Source of the DNA: Mactra quadrangularis
Lineage: Eukaryota > Mollusca > Bivalvia > Venerida > Mactridae
Assembly (NCBI GenBank): GCA_025267735.1
Contig: CM046304.1
Location: forward strand, 8,246,001-8,310,000
Length of the DNA: 64,000 bases
Reading direction: 5' to 3'
Positions within the stretch are counted from its first letter, which is position 1, and each line of letters opens with the position of its first letter. Below the pieces are notes generated by a model, which did no database searches, was not told the origin of the DNA, and saw only the letters and a program-made list of their open reading frames with translations. This document shows, one piece after another, positions 34,501-47,079 of this stretch. The translations under genes and the position numbers were made by a program.

Positions 34501-37090
34501 TTACCGTAACTATTTTTGCATGGTTAAATTACTTTTCAAAAGGTGTTGTTCTTAATTATTAAACCGCTTACTAATACTACAGTGAATCAAATATCGTGGG
34601 AAACAAAGTTTGAACCTTATCTGTCCAAAGGAGAATGAACAAATTAACTCCAAATTCAAATTTTTAAATGTCGCATTTAAGAAACTATGCTTCCAAAACG
34701 AGCGTAGGACAGTTGCTAGCGACATTATAGGTGTTTTTACATTGCATTGTTGTTTGCCACTGTACATTGGTGTGATCAAGTGCCAGTAACGCGTACATTT
34801 ATTGTTACTTCTATCTTTATTGAGGGAAACTTTTACGGAACACAGGGGTTCCGTAACGACTATTCTCCGTAACAAGTATTTGACATGCTATATGATATAA
34901 TTTATGGAAGACACAAACTGTTATTAATTTCGATATTCCTCTTTTGATCGTTTGAACAAGTTAAAAGCAAAAGTAGTCCTTAACACTAAGAGTAACGGTA
35001 CGTGTGTTAGAAAAACATATTTTAGTGCAGGTACAGGATGAAGCATAAATCTGAAATATGTGTGATAGACGACTTTCATATTTTTAATTTTACAATTATT
35101 AATACATCCATTGACATATTTCTTTAAGTTGAAAGAAAAAATGTTGATGTCTCTTTCATTGAGAATGAAAATTCATTTCGTAACGGAGCACAGAGAGCGT
35201 GTTACGGAACATAAATTGAAATAATAACGATTTACGTGATCACTGAATTGAATGCATTTCATATCATCACAGTACTTTTACTACGTAAACAGACTAACTG
35301 AACGTTTTCCAGTCTTGTATGATGAAAATTGATGCAAATTGTTGCGTCTGTGGGGATTTACATATATTTGACAAACCTGTATGTGTTTCAATTTCATAAC
35401 AAAACAATATTTGTGTAACCAATTCATGCAAAATCATGGTCATAACAACAATAAAGAATATTTAACAAATTGGCAATGTAACAATGATTCTTACGCATAA
35501 AAACAATGACCTGCGAAATCAGTATGTCTAAAGATTTGAGGATGTTGATATCATTTCAAAAGTTCCATTTTATCTTGAGCGTTATCAGTTGAAATTTCCA
35601 GTTATTGTTTTGAAAAAAAATGTCTTCACCACTGATAACTAATCTCAACATGAGCACCCATCAAAGACGTTGCACAAAGACAATTTTAAACGTCTCTCGC
35701 ACCTACGCCACAGGTATTCAAAATCCGAATAGAACAGCTAGGAATCTCGGAACGCATACAATATGATGGAATATCTTATCAAAGACCACATTCGCTAAAC
35801 TACCGATAGATACCATGCTACATGTCTTTATTATTATCTAATGATATTCTTACTTTAATAACTTTTAACATAGGGTAAGAAACATGTAAATATGTTATTA
35901 AGTGATTGCAGTATTTTAATGAAAATAAAAAATATTTCAAAATAAATTTAGCAATACCAAAGTGTTTGCCAGTTTAATTTTAGGAATACTTTGTAAATAA
36001 ACATATGACAAAACAGTTTCCTTTCATTTTAGGTATACATGTATATCAAATGCAACGTTTGACCAAAGTTGAATTTAAGCCAAACTATGCATAAAATTTA
36101 TTAAATGTTTCTGGATTTGATTTCATTCCAAAATGTGATTGCCAATTTAAAAAATGTTTCTCACTAGTTTTGGGCTGATCGCGTCCTCGAGTTTAAATTC
36201 GCCCGTATTTAAAATTGCCAATTTAACTGCATAATAGTTATTTGACCTACAGGATCACCAAAAATTACAATGTCAAACCCAAACGAATGGGTTGTTAATA
36301 TATTTAGATCCCATCGTGGTGCTTAATATTTTCCATAACATATGTTCCGTAACGCCGCTTTGCGTAGTAATTTTAACAAATAGCTAATTTATTGACTATT
36401 TATAATGTTCATCACGATTAGTGTCGTTTATTTCATATATCTACATGGTATACACACTAGAACATATCAGTAAAAGTGCATTTTAGTTAGGTTAATATTA
36501 TCATACTTACTTCATATATCTCATTTGTTATATTCCAAGCTCATGCAGTAGTATTGTTATTTTGTAATATGGCAGAACATGAACTTAAATCTTGTTTCAA
36601 ACATTAAGACATACCCTGTGCTATTAATAAATTATACTTTTGTATTATCTAATCGATATTAAAATGCAATTTTGTTTGAGTTGGCAAGACGTTCTAATTT
36701 TTACTATGTTCCGTAACTCCATGGCATATCAAATATGTCATTATGTATCAGCATACGATGTCATGTTTCAAACTAATTGACATTTTGTTTTGTGCCTTAT
36801 ATGTTTAAGTTTTCATTAATTTGGAAAAGAATGTTCCACATGTCTGTATGTGACAAATACACGTATTGACATAATTGTGTTACGTTATCTTATCTTAACA
36901 ACAAAAAATGATGATAAATTCTGCTAGCGCTATTCTGACAAGCATGTACATATTGCAAAATAGTTTGCTTAAATTTGTCTCCCTACTCACCATTTAATGA
37001 TATTCCATACTTACATGGACATAAATACAGATTTTCATTTAAAAACTAGTTATTAATTAATTGTACTCGTGATTCTATGTTCCGTAACGT
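34501..37090. repeat. Tract 4: dispersed (T)GTTCCGTAACG motif
   Basis: Copies at 34501 (TTACCGTAAC), 34834 inverted (ACGGAAC), 34849 (TTCCGTAACG), 34865 (CTCCGTAAC), 34992 (variant GTAACGGTACG), 35177 and 35199 (facing each other: CGTAACGGA, TTACGGAAC), 36343 (TGTTCCGTAACG), 36707 (TGTTCCGTAAC) and 37078 (TGTTCCGTAACG). Both orientations occur. The first copy follows 'tgtctccaaaacagtcctatg'. Intervening DNA is AT-rich, non-coding and not repetitive. Confidence 0.65.
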
Positions 37091-38703
37091 AGGAGTTGAC
37101 CTATAGTTTTTGAAATCGTATATCTTTCTCAGTCTTAGAATGGTGTGCGTTATGTTTTTGTTTCAAGACCACAAAGGTTTGAACTTTTCAATTTTGTTAA
37201 AAATTAAATGTTTACAGTAGGTTCATTTTTCGACATTTCACTTTTCAAAATGGCAACAATTATGGGAGAATTGCCGTTAAATCATCAACGTTCACTACAG
37301 ACAAAGTTCCAGAATAATTAATACGAAAACCTTCACTGAAACCATTGTTTAACATTTAAAAAACATTTCTATTGTGATACAAAGACAAATAATTATGAAG
37401 CATGGAAACAAATATTGGGAAACCCTTTTACTCAAGCAAATCTTGGTCTCATGCCTTGCCTAGATAATGGGCCCAAGGTAGCAGTGGCCCTCGAAACGAA
37501 TCCACGCCATGCACTAGCTCGTTAGCATGACCCTTAACCTAACTTGCCCATCAAATTTTTCCCAGCCGTTCCCACCATGACGCTTAGCCCCGGTCCTAAT
37601 GTGTTACATATACATGCATTTAATCAAGACGAGTGTGTCACTGTGAGGGGGTGAGCAAAAATATATACATGTACATATACTATTAAAGATTTAAAAAGAG
37701 TCAGTCCAAGCATGTCATTTATTTTACTCTTTCTTGGATAAGTTTTTAATATCAATTCCCATTCATAATTAATGAAAATTTGATTATCTGACATATCATT
37801 AGAATCATGAGACAACAATAACTACAAGTCAACCATCTGACCAGCAATGATTATTCTTTACATTAAGGGTGTATCAGGATTTGAAATTGAACAAATCTAT
37901 GAAGTGGATGTGGTTACTAAACATATTAAAATATCCATAAATTCCAAAATGATTTTGATATATTTTAGTAAGTGATACGTCAAGTGTATAGATATGACAA
38001 TGGAAATATAAAAAAACTCAACAAATAACACATTTTGAAAGAAATGAAAACATTTATCCTAACCTTGAAATAGCCTTCCGAACGTCAGTCCAAACACATA
38101 ATTAATATTCTTTATTCATAAATCCAAATTTTGATATAGGTTGTCCATGTAACATATTACAATGTCTTAGGGTGAACTACACAAAAAAGTATTTCCAAAT
38201 GTAAAATATCATAATTCATCTTAACACAACCATTACACGTTTTAACTCACAGTTTACACACAGGTGCCCAGTGCAATTTCCCCCTCAAATTGTATGTTCT
38301 ATGTATGCGATAAGAAGGAAAAAATTATCGGGCTCCTGTGTAAAATTGAAAACAAAATCATGTAATGAGAGTGTTGGGATGAGTTATCAAATTTACATTC
38401 TGTTACTTACAACAGTCATCTCTCTAGATAGACCCTGTATAGACGGTTCTTGTCATTACAGCTGCATAAATATGTAGTGCCCATCAAAAGTTAGGAGACT
38501 AAGTAAATTCATTAAGGATTTTAATTCCAATAAGTTTGGAATACATTTAATTTGGTTGGTGATAAAATTAAAATGGAAGCACATTTCATAAATGCATCTC
38601 ATTTAATAGGTTCGGCATCTGATATCCCGAAGCCTTCAAAATCATGATCAATGTATTTCTTTTCAAAAACATATTTTAAGCTACTTTAGTACTATCAACT
38701 ATA
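37091..38703. other. Intronic DNA, nothing assigned
   Basis: No coding or element signal beyond a GC-richer patch at 37440-37600 (ggcccaaggtagcagtggccctcg; cccagccgttcccaccatgacg). The rest is AT-rich. Confidence 0.35.
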
Positions 38704-38705
38704 TA

Positions 38706-39580
38706 TACTCAAACGAAAAAGAAACGCAGGGTAACTTCAGTGGTGATTTATGGTGAATTATAAGAAAGAACTTAAAATTGGGATATTGATTTATCAAGAA
38801 CTATCTTTCGTGAACTAAATTTGGAAATTTTCGTTGGATTTTGACCTTTATTTTTTGTGTTATTCCCGAGGGGAATGTGCCGCTAACCAAGTCATTCGAC
38901 GCGCGCGACGTGGAGGAGTAAGAGGCAAACCAATGCATGGACGTCTACAACGAAGACCCGCCTCACGTAATCGGTTCCTTACAGTTTGGGAGTGAATACG
39001 ACGGTTATGATTGCCTACTGTATTGTTAGCAGTTTCAGTGGCAGTAACGTAACGATTACGCAGGTGTGCGAGACGTATAGCCCTGTCCTGACGTCGTGTC
39101 GTGACGCGCGGACGCCCTGTCCGAGGCCGGTCGGCAAGCCTTCCAGTTTCCCTAAGTCGACGAACAAGTCGCACTATGGTCGAAACATTCACGCCAAACT
39201 GCATAGCCACCTGCTGTTGCGTTTGACCTTGCATTAGCAACGTAATGGCCTGACCCCGCTGAACGTCAGTAAGCCTTGCCATTAACGTAGAAAGTTAAAA
39301 CAGAGTTTTAATACGGAAAACAGTGTATAAATGTCTAAAGTATTGGATGATATGAAAAGATGTGTTGAAGAAATTATCAAATTTATTTCTGCACGATTTT
39401 TTTGCATTTTCTTTGCTTGTATTACGTGACACTGAACGTTTCATGCTTCAGTAACTTTTCATTATGTGTTGAGTAAATAGATGCCTTGATAATAATCTGA
39501 CCAATTTTCATCATCTTACACAGAGGCGATAAAACGTTATTCCATATCATTTTACCCTGCGTTTCTTTTTCGTTTGGGTA
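38706..39580 (-). mobile_element. Internally deleted Tc1-like transposon
   Basis: Termini of about 28 bp, TA(C)TCAAACGAAAAAGAAACG..., are inverted at the two ends and flanked by TA (38704-38705, 39581-39582), the Tc1/mariner target duplication. At 875 bp it is about half of full length, keeping only the transposase N-terminus. It could be mobilised only in trans. Confidence 0.85.
38860..39282 (-). pseudogene. Tc1 transposase N-terminal fragment
   Basis: A 140-codon frame starts MARLTDVQRGQAITLLMQG. It has two helix-turn-helix segments (QQQVAMQFGVNVSTIVRLVRR and the TVRNRLREAGL region) joined by a GRPRVTT AT-hook-like motif, the usual paired-like DNA-binding half of Tc1 transposases. It then runs out (WLAAHSPRE) before any DDE residue, so there is no catalytic domain. 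The protein could bind termini without cutting (inference). The start aligns with that of the larger Tc1 at 54493. Confidence 0.85.
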
Positions 39581-39900
39581 TATATAAAACTAGAAACATA
39601 ACAAAAAAATAAGGCAAAACTAACCATTTTAAAATAAACAGTTATCTATTTTTATAAAAGCTATTAAGTTGGCGTGCAAAGTGAAAATGTTTCCAAACAT
39701 TTGGTGGACACTACATTTTCAGGGTTCCTGATCTAGATAACAGTCACTTATTTTAAATCTGCTACTTGTTTGTTTTAGAAGAGAGGTTCCAATGTATATA
39801 TTTCTGTATTGTATTAGTACTACAGGTCGATCATATAGTCAATGTCATTATAAACATGGCCTGCTTATTTAAAACTTCAATATTTCGAATATAACATTAT

Positions 39901-40215
39901 TTTGTTTGTTTTTGTTGGGTTTAACACCGTAGCAACACACATAATGTCATATAACGGCGGTCAGTCAACCTACTCACTCCTCCCGGAAAGTCTATATATC
40001 TCTGGATTTAGCTGTTAACCGACTACTAAGCGCATACTTTCGTCAGTGACTGACAACTGCCCTACATAATTATAAATCATTGGTAGGAGGGAGAATGACC
40101 GTAGAAATAATTTCATGACCAAGCTCCACGAAAGTATGCCCCGCCCGGGAATCGAACCCACGACCCCTCGATCAGTAGACTTGTGTGCTACCAACTGAGC
40201 TAGCCGGGCGGCTTC
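39901..40215 (-). mobile_element. tRNA-derived SINE with 12-bp target duplication
   Basis: On the minus strand the head (40212-40138) has A and B boxes as in the copy at 11130. The middle is a longer unrelated body and the tail ends 'acggtgttaaacccaac' plus a CAAA-type A-rich run. The target duplication ATATAACATTAT is perfect at 39889-39900 and 40216-40227. At about 315 bp this is fuller than the copy at 11130. Confidence 0.9.
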
Positions 40216-40440
40216 ATATAACATTATAAACATATTTTATCGGTAACAGGGATTTTATATAACATGTTACATAATTATATGTTATGTAAAATCCCTGTTG
40301 GTAACAACTTACAAATCGGTAAAAGTATGTACGTCACACCTTATCTAACTACTTTTGAAGTTCATTATTTAAAGAACCTACAAAAAATATGCATAATCTG
40401 TACATACAACATGTAAATGTTTCTAAATAATACATTGTAG

Positions 40441-40838
40441 CTATGGGAAGAAAGCAATCAACAATAACTTCTATGGCGTCGTTAGCATTAAATGGTTTTC
40501 TACAAGGAATGGTATTGAGTCCTTCTGATAAAGCACTGTTCGACAGATCTCTTTCACAGAACTCAGAAGTACCATATAATAGTGACCATACACATCTTGA
40601 TATTATCTCAGAGAGTGAGGCCAGTGAATGCGAGGAGGAGAGCGGTGAGGAGGAAGCCGTGATCAAAGATAGACGTACTAGAAGTGTGGTACGATTCCGT
40701 GATGAAGTCATTTCCGGCGATACGCATAGTGATGAAAACTTGTTTAAATCTGAAGCTACAGCGTTTGATTCGCCAAACAAAGAAATTAAACCATTACTTA
40801 AACGGCAAGATTCGTTTGATGATGCCAAACCTCAATAG
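40441..40838 (+). CDS. Hv1-like voltage sensor, terminal exon (acidic cytoplasmic tail)
   Basis: Acceptor 'aatacattgtag' ends at 40440. The first two bases complete the codon left in phase 1 by the exon ending 11867, and the frame runs 132 codons to TAG at 40836-40838. The tail begins AMGRKQSTITSMASLALNGF. It then has an acidic block (SESEASECEEESGEEEA), a basic RRTRSVVRFRDEV segment, and a possible phosphosite KRQDSFDD before the end at KPQ. Composition is host-like and unlike the neighbouring elements. Assignment to the channel gene rests on strand, phase and absence of another partner; the protein from 5941 would be 390 residues. No obvious polyA signal follows. Confidence 0.5.
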
Positions 40839-42005
40839 TTTGACCAAGCCTTTTATCATTAAGGAATATGGTGATCCCCCAGGTGGCGCTATGCAACTAT
40901 TATTGTTTAATTTACATATTATGGATAACCATTTTACTGCTGAGGAACCCTTACAGATTATTTTTATTTTTTCATAAGAGCAAATAATTGGGTGATTTTT
41001 TGTAAAGGATGTTAATATTAACAAAGTTCTATATTTCACTTGCTCAATGTTTATAATTTGACAGTTTTTTTAAAGTTCTGTGAGTGGTAAAAGTTGAGCA
41101 CTGATTTAAACTCTCTGGACTGCTGAAGGAACGATGTCCTGAACTTACTTACCAAATTGTTTAATACGGTGTGTCACATTCCCATTCAAGTCGAATGTAA
41201 TATTTGTATTATCAATTACTGTTTACTTATTTACAGTTTTACCATGTATTCCTCGAATTCGGCCCAATACTGCTTATAGACTTATATACACTTATCATAG
41301 TCTGTTAGCGCAAGTGAGTGTTTACGGTCAATACGTAGAATGTTGGACATTTATCATAGTTAAGCAACGGACTGCGCGGTTATTTGGGTGAACATTCACT
41401 GTAATTGATTGTAGGAAGCTCGGTGCGCTTACAATTTATGATGACTGCAACGTTCTTTGAGTCGACTAGCTCTATCCTAAACCTCAATGTATTGAAGGCG
41501 AAGTTTGTACAACGGTCAGAAGGCGGGTTTGTTGTTGGTCAACAGCGCCATCTAGCGACAATGAAATTGCTAAACTTTCCAGTTGAAACTTTATCAGCGA
41601 GTTGTCATTTTGTTCACTTTTGTGCAACTAGTACTCCGACATTTGTGACGAGAGATCAAGTGAACAATCTCTGTTCAGACTATCAAAATAACACCTGATT
41701 TGGAAGAACAACTCGACAGGCCCTCTAAACAGTACGTACAAGTTCACCTCGGCGAAACTTCATTGACGTAGATCGAAGGCTGTATATATACATGAAGATC
41801 TATACACGCGTCCAGAGTTGTCCAGGGTGAACTCGTAACAATATTCCCGTACTATCAATATTTTCTATTTTAGACATGGGGAATTTTCAGTTGTGTCCAT
41901 ATTAGAACAATGGCGTAGTGCAGTGGTTCACTGCGTAGAAATATTCAATTTGTATCAACATTCTTAGCATTAAACACTCAATGTCAAAAAAAGTGGACAA
42001 TTTCA
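40839..42005. other. Downstream flank before the DIRS element
   Basis: No recognised gene. A 97-codon frame at 41405-41698 has mixed composition but lacks splice or homology support and is likely fortuitous. Confidence 0.35.
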
Positions 42006-42033
42006 CATTATTTTCGATGGCCTACTGCTCTCC

Positions 42034-42157
42034 ATATACAAGCATTTCACTCCAGTGACCCATTAAATATTCGCTATTTAAAGGTCAAAAAATTTGACCA
42101 ATCACGTGACCATCTGTTACACATATAAACCTGAGCGCAGCATGTGCGCACTCATAT
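42034..42157 (+). repeat. DIRS left inverted terminal repeat
   Basis: Runs from 'atatacaagcatttcac' to 'gtgcgcactcatatt'. It is inverted at 47080-47203 with very few differences. It includes CACGTG and TTAAATATTC and likely promoter function. Confidence 0.9.
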
Positions 42158-42404
42158 TCATTTTAGCGACCCGACGTTCGTTTTGGATATTGTACTTTAT
42201 GTTAACTTCGTTGGTTTTGACCACGAGGTAAGTGACCACGTGTTTGAATTTTCTGAAATTGCTGAATTGCCGTGCATTTTTGCACCTCTTTTTGCTATCG
42301 TTTTTCCGGATATTAATCTTTCTGTCGCTGGAAGAGTTTAACCCTTCTCCTCTTTTACCTTTCAGATTCGTTATATCGAATTTGAGCATCATCCTTAATT
42401 TTCT

Positions 42405-43644
42405 GATGCCTAAGACCAAGAGAAAGGAAGGGAAAGGAAAACAAGACGATGTCTTGTCTATTTACACTGACTCTGACGACAGTATTTCCAGTGTCTCGTC
42501 TTCACCGAGTTTTTCTCCACATAGTCCGCACACTAAACGTGCTCCAAAAATGAGGTCAGTTGTACAAAGAGTGGACGATAAAGGCAGAAGTAGTTCAAAT
42601 ACGAGAACAATAATCAACATGGCGGTAGCCTGGAAAATTTTGACATCTCAAAACTTAAAACTGCAGACATTGCAAAATTGAGAACCCTGTTAGGGATTCT
42701 AGACGATAGAGGTACGTCATTAAACAATGAAAATACCTGTTATTCGGATAAGAACGATAGTCACGAGAATGACTTTTCTTATGATGATAATTCATCTGGT
42801 GAATGTAAAAATGTTGAAAATCGAGGACGAGGCTCAAATTTTTCTGAAAGATTTGGCGATTGCCTTTTTGAAGAAAGTGTCCTGGATGAGAAATCGGATG
42901 ATGAATCTTGGCCTCAGGCCAAACTGAAAGCCCCTGAACTGGGCGAACCTATTCATGACTCATTAGCAAAAATGATAAATGACTCATGTACAAAAATGTG
43001 TTGTGTGAATGAAATTGTGTCTAAATATAAAGTTCCTTCGAACTGTAATCTTATGTCAGCTCCCCAGGTTAATGAAGAAATTTGGAGCGAGATAGCAAAA
43101 CATAAAAGTGTTCAAACTACTGATAGACTTATTAAAGAGACACAAAACTTGGTCACGGCTGGAATGATTCCTATTATACAGCTGGCAAAAACTCTCAAAA
43201 CTCATTCAACAAAACTACCTGAGACTGAAAGGGTTAATATCTGATTCTTTGACCATACTAGGTCAGGTTCAGTTTAATTTAGGTGTCCGTAGAAGGTACC
43301 TTCTTCGACCTTATTTGAAACAAAAGTATCAACCAATATGTAACATTAACACTCCAATTTCTTGTTTTTTGTTCGGTTACGATGTTTCAAAGGAACTAAA
43401 GAAATGTGACACAAGTATAAGAGTGGGTAAATTACCATTCTCAAAACCTACTTTTGTTTCTAACAGGAATAAACGCGGAGGTTATAAATGGAGGGGATGT
43501 AATTATGGTTCAACCCCCTATGGAAGAAGTTATGGTACATCTTCAAGAGGCCAATCTGGTTACGGCCAGTGTGGTTATAAACATGATATTCCTTCTAAGA
43601 AGGCAAAAAAGGCGTCAGCTACTGTGACAGCCCCATCCAATTAG
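42405..43644 (+). pseudogene. DIRS gag-like protein, frameshifted
   Basis: Starts MPKTKRKEGKGKQDD (42405) with a Ser/Asp-rich N-terminus. It shifts frame near 42610 into a segment (to 43244) with FDISKLKTADIAKL and SAPQVNEEIWSEIAKH. It shifts again near 43244 into TILGQVQFNLGVRRRYLLRPYLK and LFGYDVSKELKKC, then a Gly/Tyr/Arg-rich nucleic-acid-binding tail (GGYKWRGCNYG, GQSGYGQCGY) and a stop at 43644. This segment order matches DIRS gag-like proteins. Two frameshifts make it a pseudogene. Confidence 0.75.
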
Positions 43645-43718
43645 ACAGATTACCTAATAATGAGGTAAGAAGCTATTCAGATCAATTAAAATCTTGTCTC
43701 TGTTAATGGAAAAATCTT

Positions 43719-45470
43719 ACTAATGATAATTGGATCTTACAAACTGTACAAGGGTACAAAATTGTATTTGATTATAATCCCACTCAGAGAAAATTACCAG
43801 GTGCTATAAATTTTACTGATGAACAAAAATCTTTGATTGATCAAGAAGTTGAAACTATGTTGAAAGAGGGTGCAATAAAAATTTCAGAACATGAGCCTGG
43901 CGAATTTTTATCCAACATTTTTCTTGTAAATAAACCAAATGGAGAGTTCCGTCCTATTATTAATCTGAAAAGTCTCAATAAATTTGTTCATTATGAAAAA
44001 TTCAAGCAAGAAACTTTTCCCTTTGTTCTTGAATTAGTGCAACCTAATGATTTTTTCACTAGTCTTGATTCAAAAAAGGCATACTGGTCAGTACCTATTC
44101 ATTGTGATCATCAAAAATATCTAAAATTTAAGTGGAGAGATCAAATTTATGTGCATAGTTGTTTATGTTTTGGTTTATCTTCTGCGCCCCAAGTGTTCAC
44201 TAAACTATGTAAGCCAATTTATGCCTATTTTAGAAATTTAGGCATGAGATGTTCTTATTATTTTGATGACAGCATAAATATGCATGGAGTTAAAGAAAAG
44301 TGTTCAGAAAATTGTCAATTAATGACTTCAAAATTTAAGTCATTGGGTTTTAATATCAATATGGAAAAATCTGTCCAAATACCTACACAGAGAATTACTT
44401 ACTTTGGTTATAGCATTGATTCTGTCCAATTTAAAGTTTATTTACCAGAATCCAAAATTGAGAAAATAAAAAATTTTGGCAAATTTTTAATGACAAAAAC
44501 GATTATTAAAGTAAGAGAATTAGCTTCTTTTATTGGATTAGTTGTAAGCTCCTTTCGTGCAATTCTCAAAGGTCCTTTAAATTACAGAACTTTAGAAAGA
44601 CATAAAACTAGGGTATTGCATGAAAAATATGATTATGAACTTTTTATGACACTTGATGTTCATGATTTGGAACAAATTGATTGGTGGATCAAAAACATAG
44701 AATATAAAAATGGGAAGAAAATTAGACAAAATCCAATTTCAGTCACAATCCAAACAGATGCTTCCTTAGACGGTTATGGCTCCTTTTTAGTTCATAAGAA
44801 AAGAATGACAGGTGGCAGATGGTCAGAAACTGAGAAAATGTTCCATATTAATTATCTTGAACTCCTTGCCATTTTCTTTGCATTAAAATGTTGGTTTAAA
44901 GAATCTCAAGGTATATATGTTTCTGTTCAATGTGATAATACCACTGCTATATCATATATCAATAATATGGGAGGTATGCAATCTCTAGAAATGGATGTTT
45001 TAGCAAAACAAATTTGGATGTGGTGTATATCACGAGATATTTATCTCACTGCTTTCCATTTGCCAGGAGTTGATAACATATACGCGGATTATGTCTCCAG
45101 GAATGTTTCAGACACCACAGAGTGGATGCTAAAACCTTGCATTGCCAATAGACTTTTTTCATGTACAATGCAACCAAACATAGATCTTTTTGCATCTAGA
45201 CTAAACAAACAATTAGACACTTATGTTTCATGGTCTCAAGATCCTGATGCCTTTTGTACGAATGCTTTTGCATTAGATTGGTCTCAGTGGAAACCGTACA
45301 TTTTTCCACCCTTTAGACTTGTTGGGAGTGTTTTAAATAAAATAAAGGAAGATAAAGTTGAGGAAGCAATTCTTGTATGCCCTATGTGGAAAAATCAAAC
45401 TTGGTATCCTCTATTATTAGAATCTTTGATTTCTATCCCTTTCAGGCTACCAAGCACAAAGATCTTGTGA
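43719..45470 (+). CDS. DIRS reverse transcriptase / RNase H polyprotein
   Basis: The frame is open from about 43719 (NDNWILQTVQGYKIVFDY) with the first ATG at 43833. RT: FLVNKPNGEFRPIINLKSLN, TSLDSKKAYWSVPI, FGLSSAPQVFTKL and catalytic YYFDDS (xxDD intact, with Phe where Ile is usual), then the thumb KSVQIPTQRITYFGY. RNase H: QTDASLDGYG (Asp), YLELLAIFFAL (Glu), QCDNTTAISYINN (Asp), HLPGVDNIYADYVSR. The C-terminal part (PNIDLFASRLNKQL, FPPFRLVGSVLNKI) is the DIRS post-RNase H domain. It is uninterrupted and could be functional, and ends directly before the broken recombinase gene. Confidence 0.93.
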   Translation, partial: TNDNWILQTVQGYKIVFDYNPTQRKLPGAINFTDEQKSLIDQEVETMLKEGAIKISEHEPGEFLSNIFLVNKPNGEFRPIINLKSLNKFVHYEKFKQETFPFVLELVQPNDFFTSLDSKKAYWSVPIHCDHQKYLKFKWRDQIYVHSCLCFGLSSAPQVFTKLCKPIYAYFRNLGMRCSYYFDDSINMHGVKEKCSENCQLMTSKFKSLGFNINMEKSVQIPTQRITYFGYSIDSVQFKVYLPESKIEKIKNFGKFLMTKTIIKVRELASFIGLVVSSFRAILKGPLNYRTLERHKTRVLHEKYDYELFMTLDVHDLEQIDWWIKNIEYKNGKKIRQNPISVTIQTDASLDGYGSFLVHKKRMTGGRWSETEKMFHINYLELLAIFFALKCWFKESQGIYVSVQCDNTTAISYINNMGGMQSLEMDVLAKQIWMWCISRDIYLTAFHLPGVDNIYADYVSRNVSDTTEWMLKPCIANRLFSCTMQPNIDLFASRLNKQLDTYVSWSQDPDAFCTNAFALDWSQWKPYIFPPFRLVGSVLNKIKEDKVEEAILVCPMWKNQTWYPLLLESLISIPFRLPSTKIL

Positions 45471-46478
45471 GTTTACCACACAACAAGAAAGTACATCCCA
45501 TGAGCAGAACTCTTCAACTTGTTGGCGTATTAGTATCAGGAAATCATTCCAAGATAGAGGCTTTCCATAACAGGCTGTTGATTCAATCTTCAAGAGTTGG
45601 CGACCAGGAACACAAAGACAATATGCTAGTGCTTGGTGGAAGTGGTATATTTGGTGTAATCTCAGGATGTGTGATCCCACTAAACCAATTGAAAGTGACA
45701 TAATTTCTTTTCTTGTCTACCTAAAACAACTCAAGAAGTCTTATAGTGTTATTAATCTACACAAGACAGTTATTCTAGAGACTTACATAATAGTGAATTT
45801 TGTATTAACTTCTGTGTTTTGTCCAGATTTATGAAAGGACTTCACAATGAATTACCGTCTAAACCTCGTTATTCATTCACATGGAATGTAAAAACTGTAT
45901 TAGATTTAATTTCAACTTGGATGCCTTTGCAGTCATTATCATTAAAACAATTAACATATAAACTTGTGTCATTGGTAGCTTTATGTACAGCTGCAAGAGC
46001 TCAGACTTTAAAATCAATGAATGTTGAACATTTGTGTATCAAAGAAGATATTATTGTTTTTGATTGTGGGGATAAACTTAAAAGTTCAAAGCCTGGTCAA
46101 AATTTTTTGTTAGAATTAAAAGCTTTTGACAAAGCTGAACTATGTCCAATTAAGACATTATTGTGTTATATAGATTGTACAAAATCTTTACGTAAAGATA
46201 AACAATTACTTGTTTCTTTTAAAACATACAAAGCAGTTTCGACAAGTACCATAGCCCGCTGGTTGAAAGATGTATTGAACTTAGCCGGAATTGATATAAG
46301 TAAATGCAAGGCACATTCTTACAGAGGTGCATCATCCTCAGCTGCAGCAAAAGCTGGCTGTAAGCTCTCAGATATTTTAAGAACTGCTGATTGGTCTAGT
46401 TCAAAGAATTTTGCAAAATTCTATTTAAGAGAAATACAGGATAAATGTGTTTTTCAAGATTGTGTATTAAATACCTAG
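45470..46478 (+). pseudogene. DIRS tyrosine recombinase, N-terminus frameshifted
   Basis: 45819-46478 holds the catalytic half: TAARAQTLKSM (first Arg), HSYRGASSSAAA (His-x-x-Arg), and FAKFYLREI (nucleophilic Tyr), so the R-H-R-Y tetrad is present. The N-terminal core-binding part is readable in another frame at about 45585-45830 (SWRPGTQRQYASAWWKWYIW...) and ends in a stop, so a frameshift near 45830 separates the halves. In DIRS elements the recombinase integrates a circular intermediate (established). Confidence 0.85.
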
Positions 46479-46803
46479 TAGTATTTTGAGTCTTTTGTTC
46501 AATTTACAATTTGCTATTGCAACATATTATTATGTATTGCTACATATTATTATGTATTGGGTGTAAAACTTTTTGTTGTCCAAAAAATAAATAGATTTGA
46601 ATACACATGGTGTTCTTACATTTTTTACTTGGATGATGACTATCATCTGATTTATGTTTTTAGTGTTTATTGGATAAAAATAACAAACAATTATCAAATA
46701 ATGATTTATTCATTAGTCAGTCATAATAGTTGCAACATGGTTTTTTTTCTGGAATATATGGGTGTTTTATTTGTATCAGTTTATGTTGTCTGTACTTTAA
46801 AGA

Positions 46804-46916
46804 TGCTTGTATATGGAGAGCCGTAGGCCATCGAAAATAATGAAACCCCATCCAAGCATTTTGTGATGGATGGGGATCATTATTGGAGAATGGCCGGAGG
46901 CCGAAATATACAAGCA
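46804..46916. repeat. DIRS internal complementary region
   Basis: The first third is the complement of 42006-42040 (one mismatch seen); the rest is the complement of 47204-47270. The two meet at 'aataatgaaacc', sharing a few bases. It overlaps no intact gene and lies between the recombinase and the right terminal repeat, as expected. Confidence 0.92.
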
Positions 46917-47079
46917 CCCACCCATCTGTTTTGGTTTTTTCAGGTTTTCTACTAAATCAGTTTTCCTTATTTACCCACCCTTTACTTGATAATGTCTTTT
47001 TATAAAAGACTCTTTTATTTTCTACTTGATGTTTTCCGGCTTAGCTTCTAAGCAGACAACATAAACTTTTACTTTAAAA

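Noticed and set aside
41405..41698. 97-codon plus-strand frame as a gene
   Set aside because: No homology, splice or polyA support; length is within chance for this composition.
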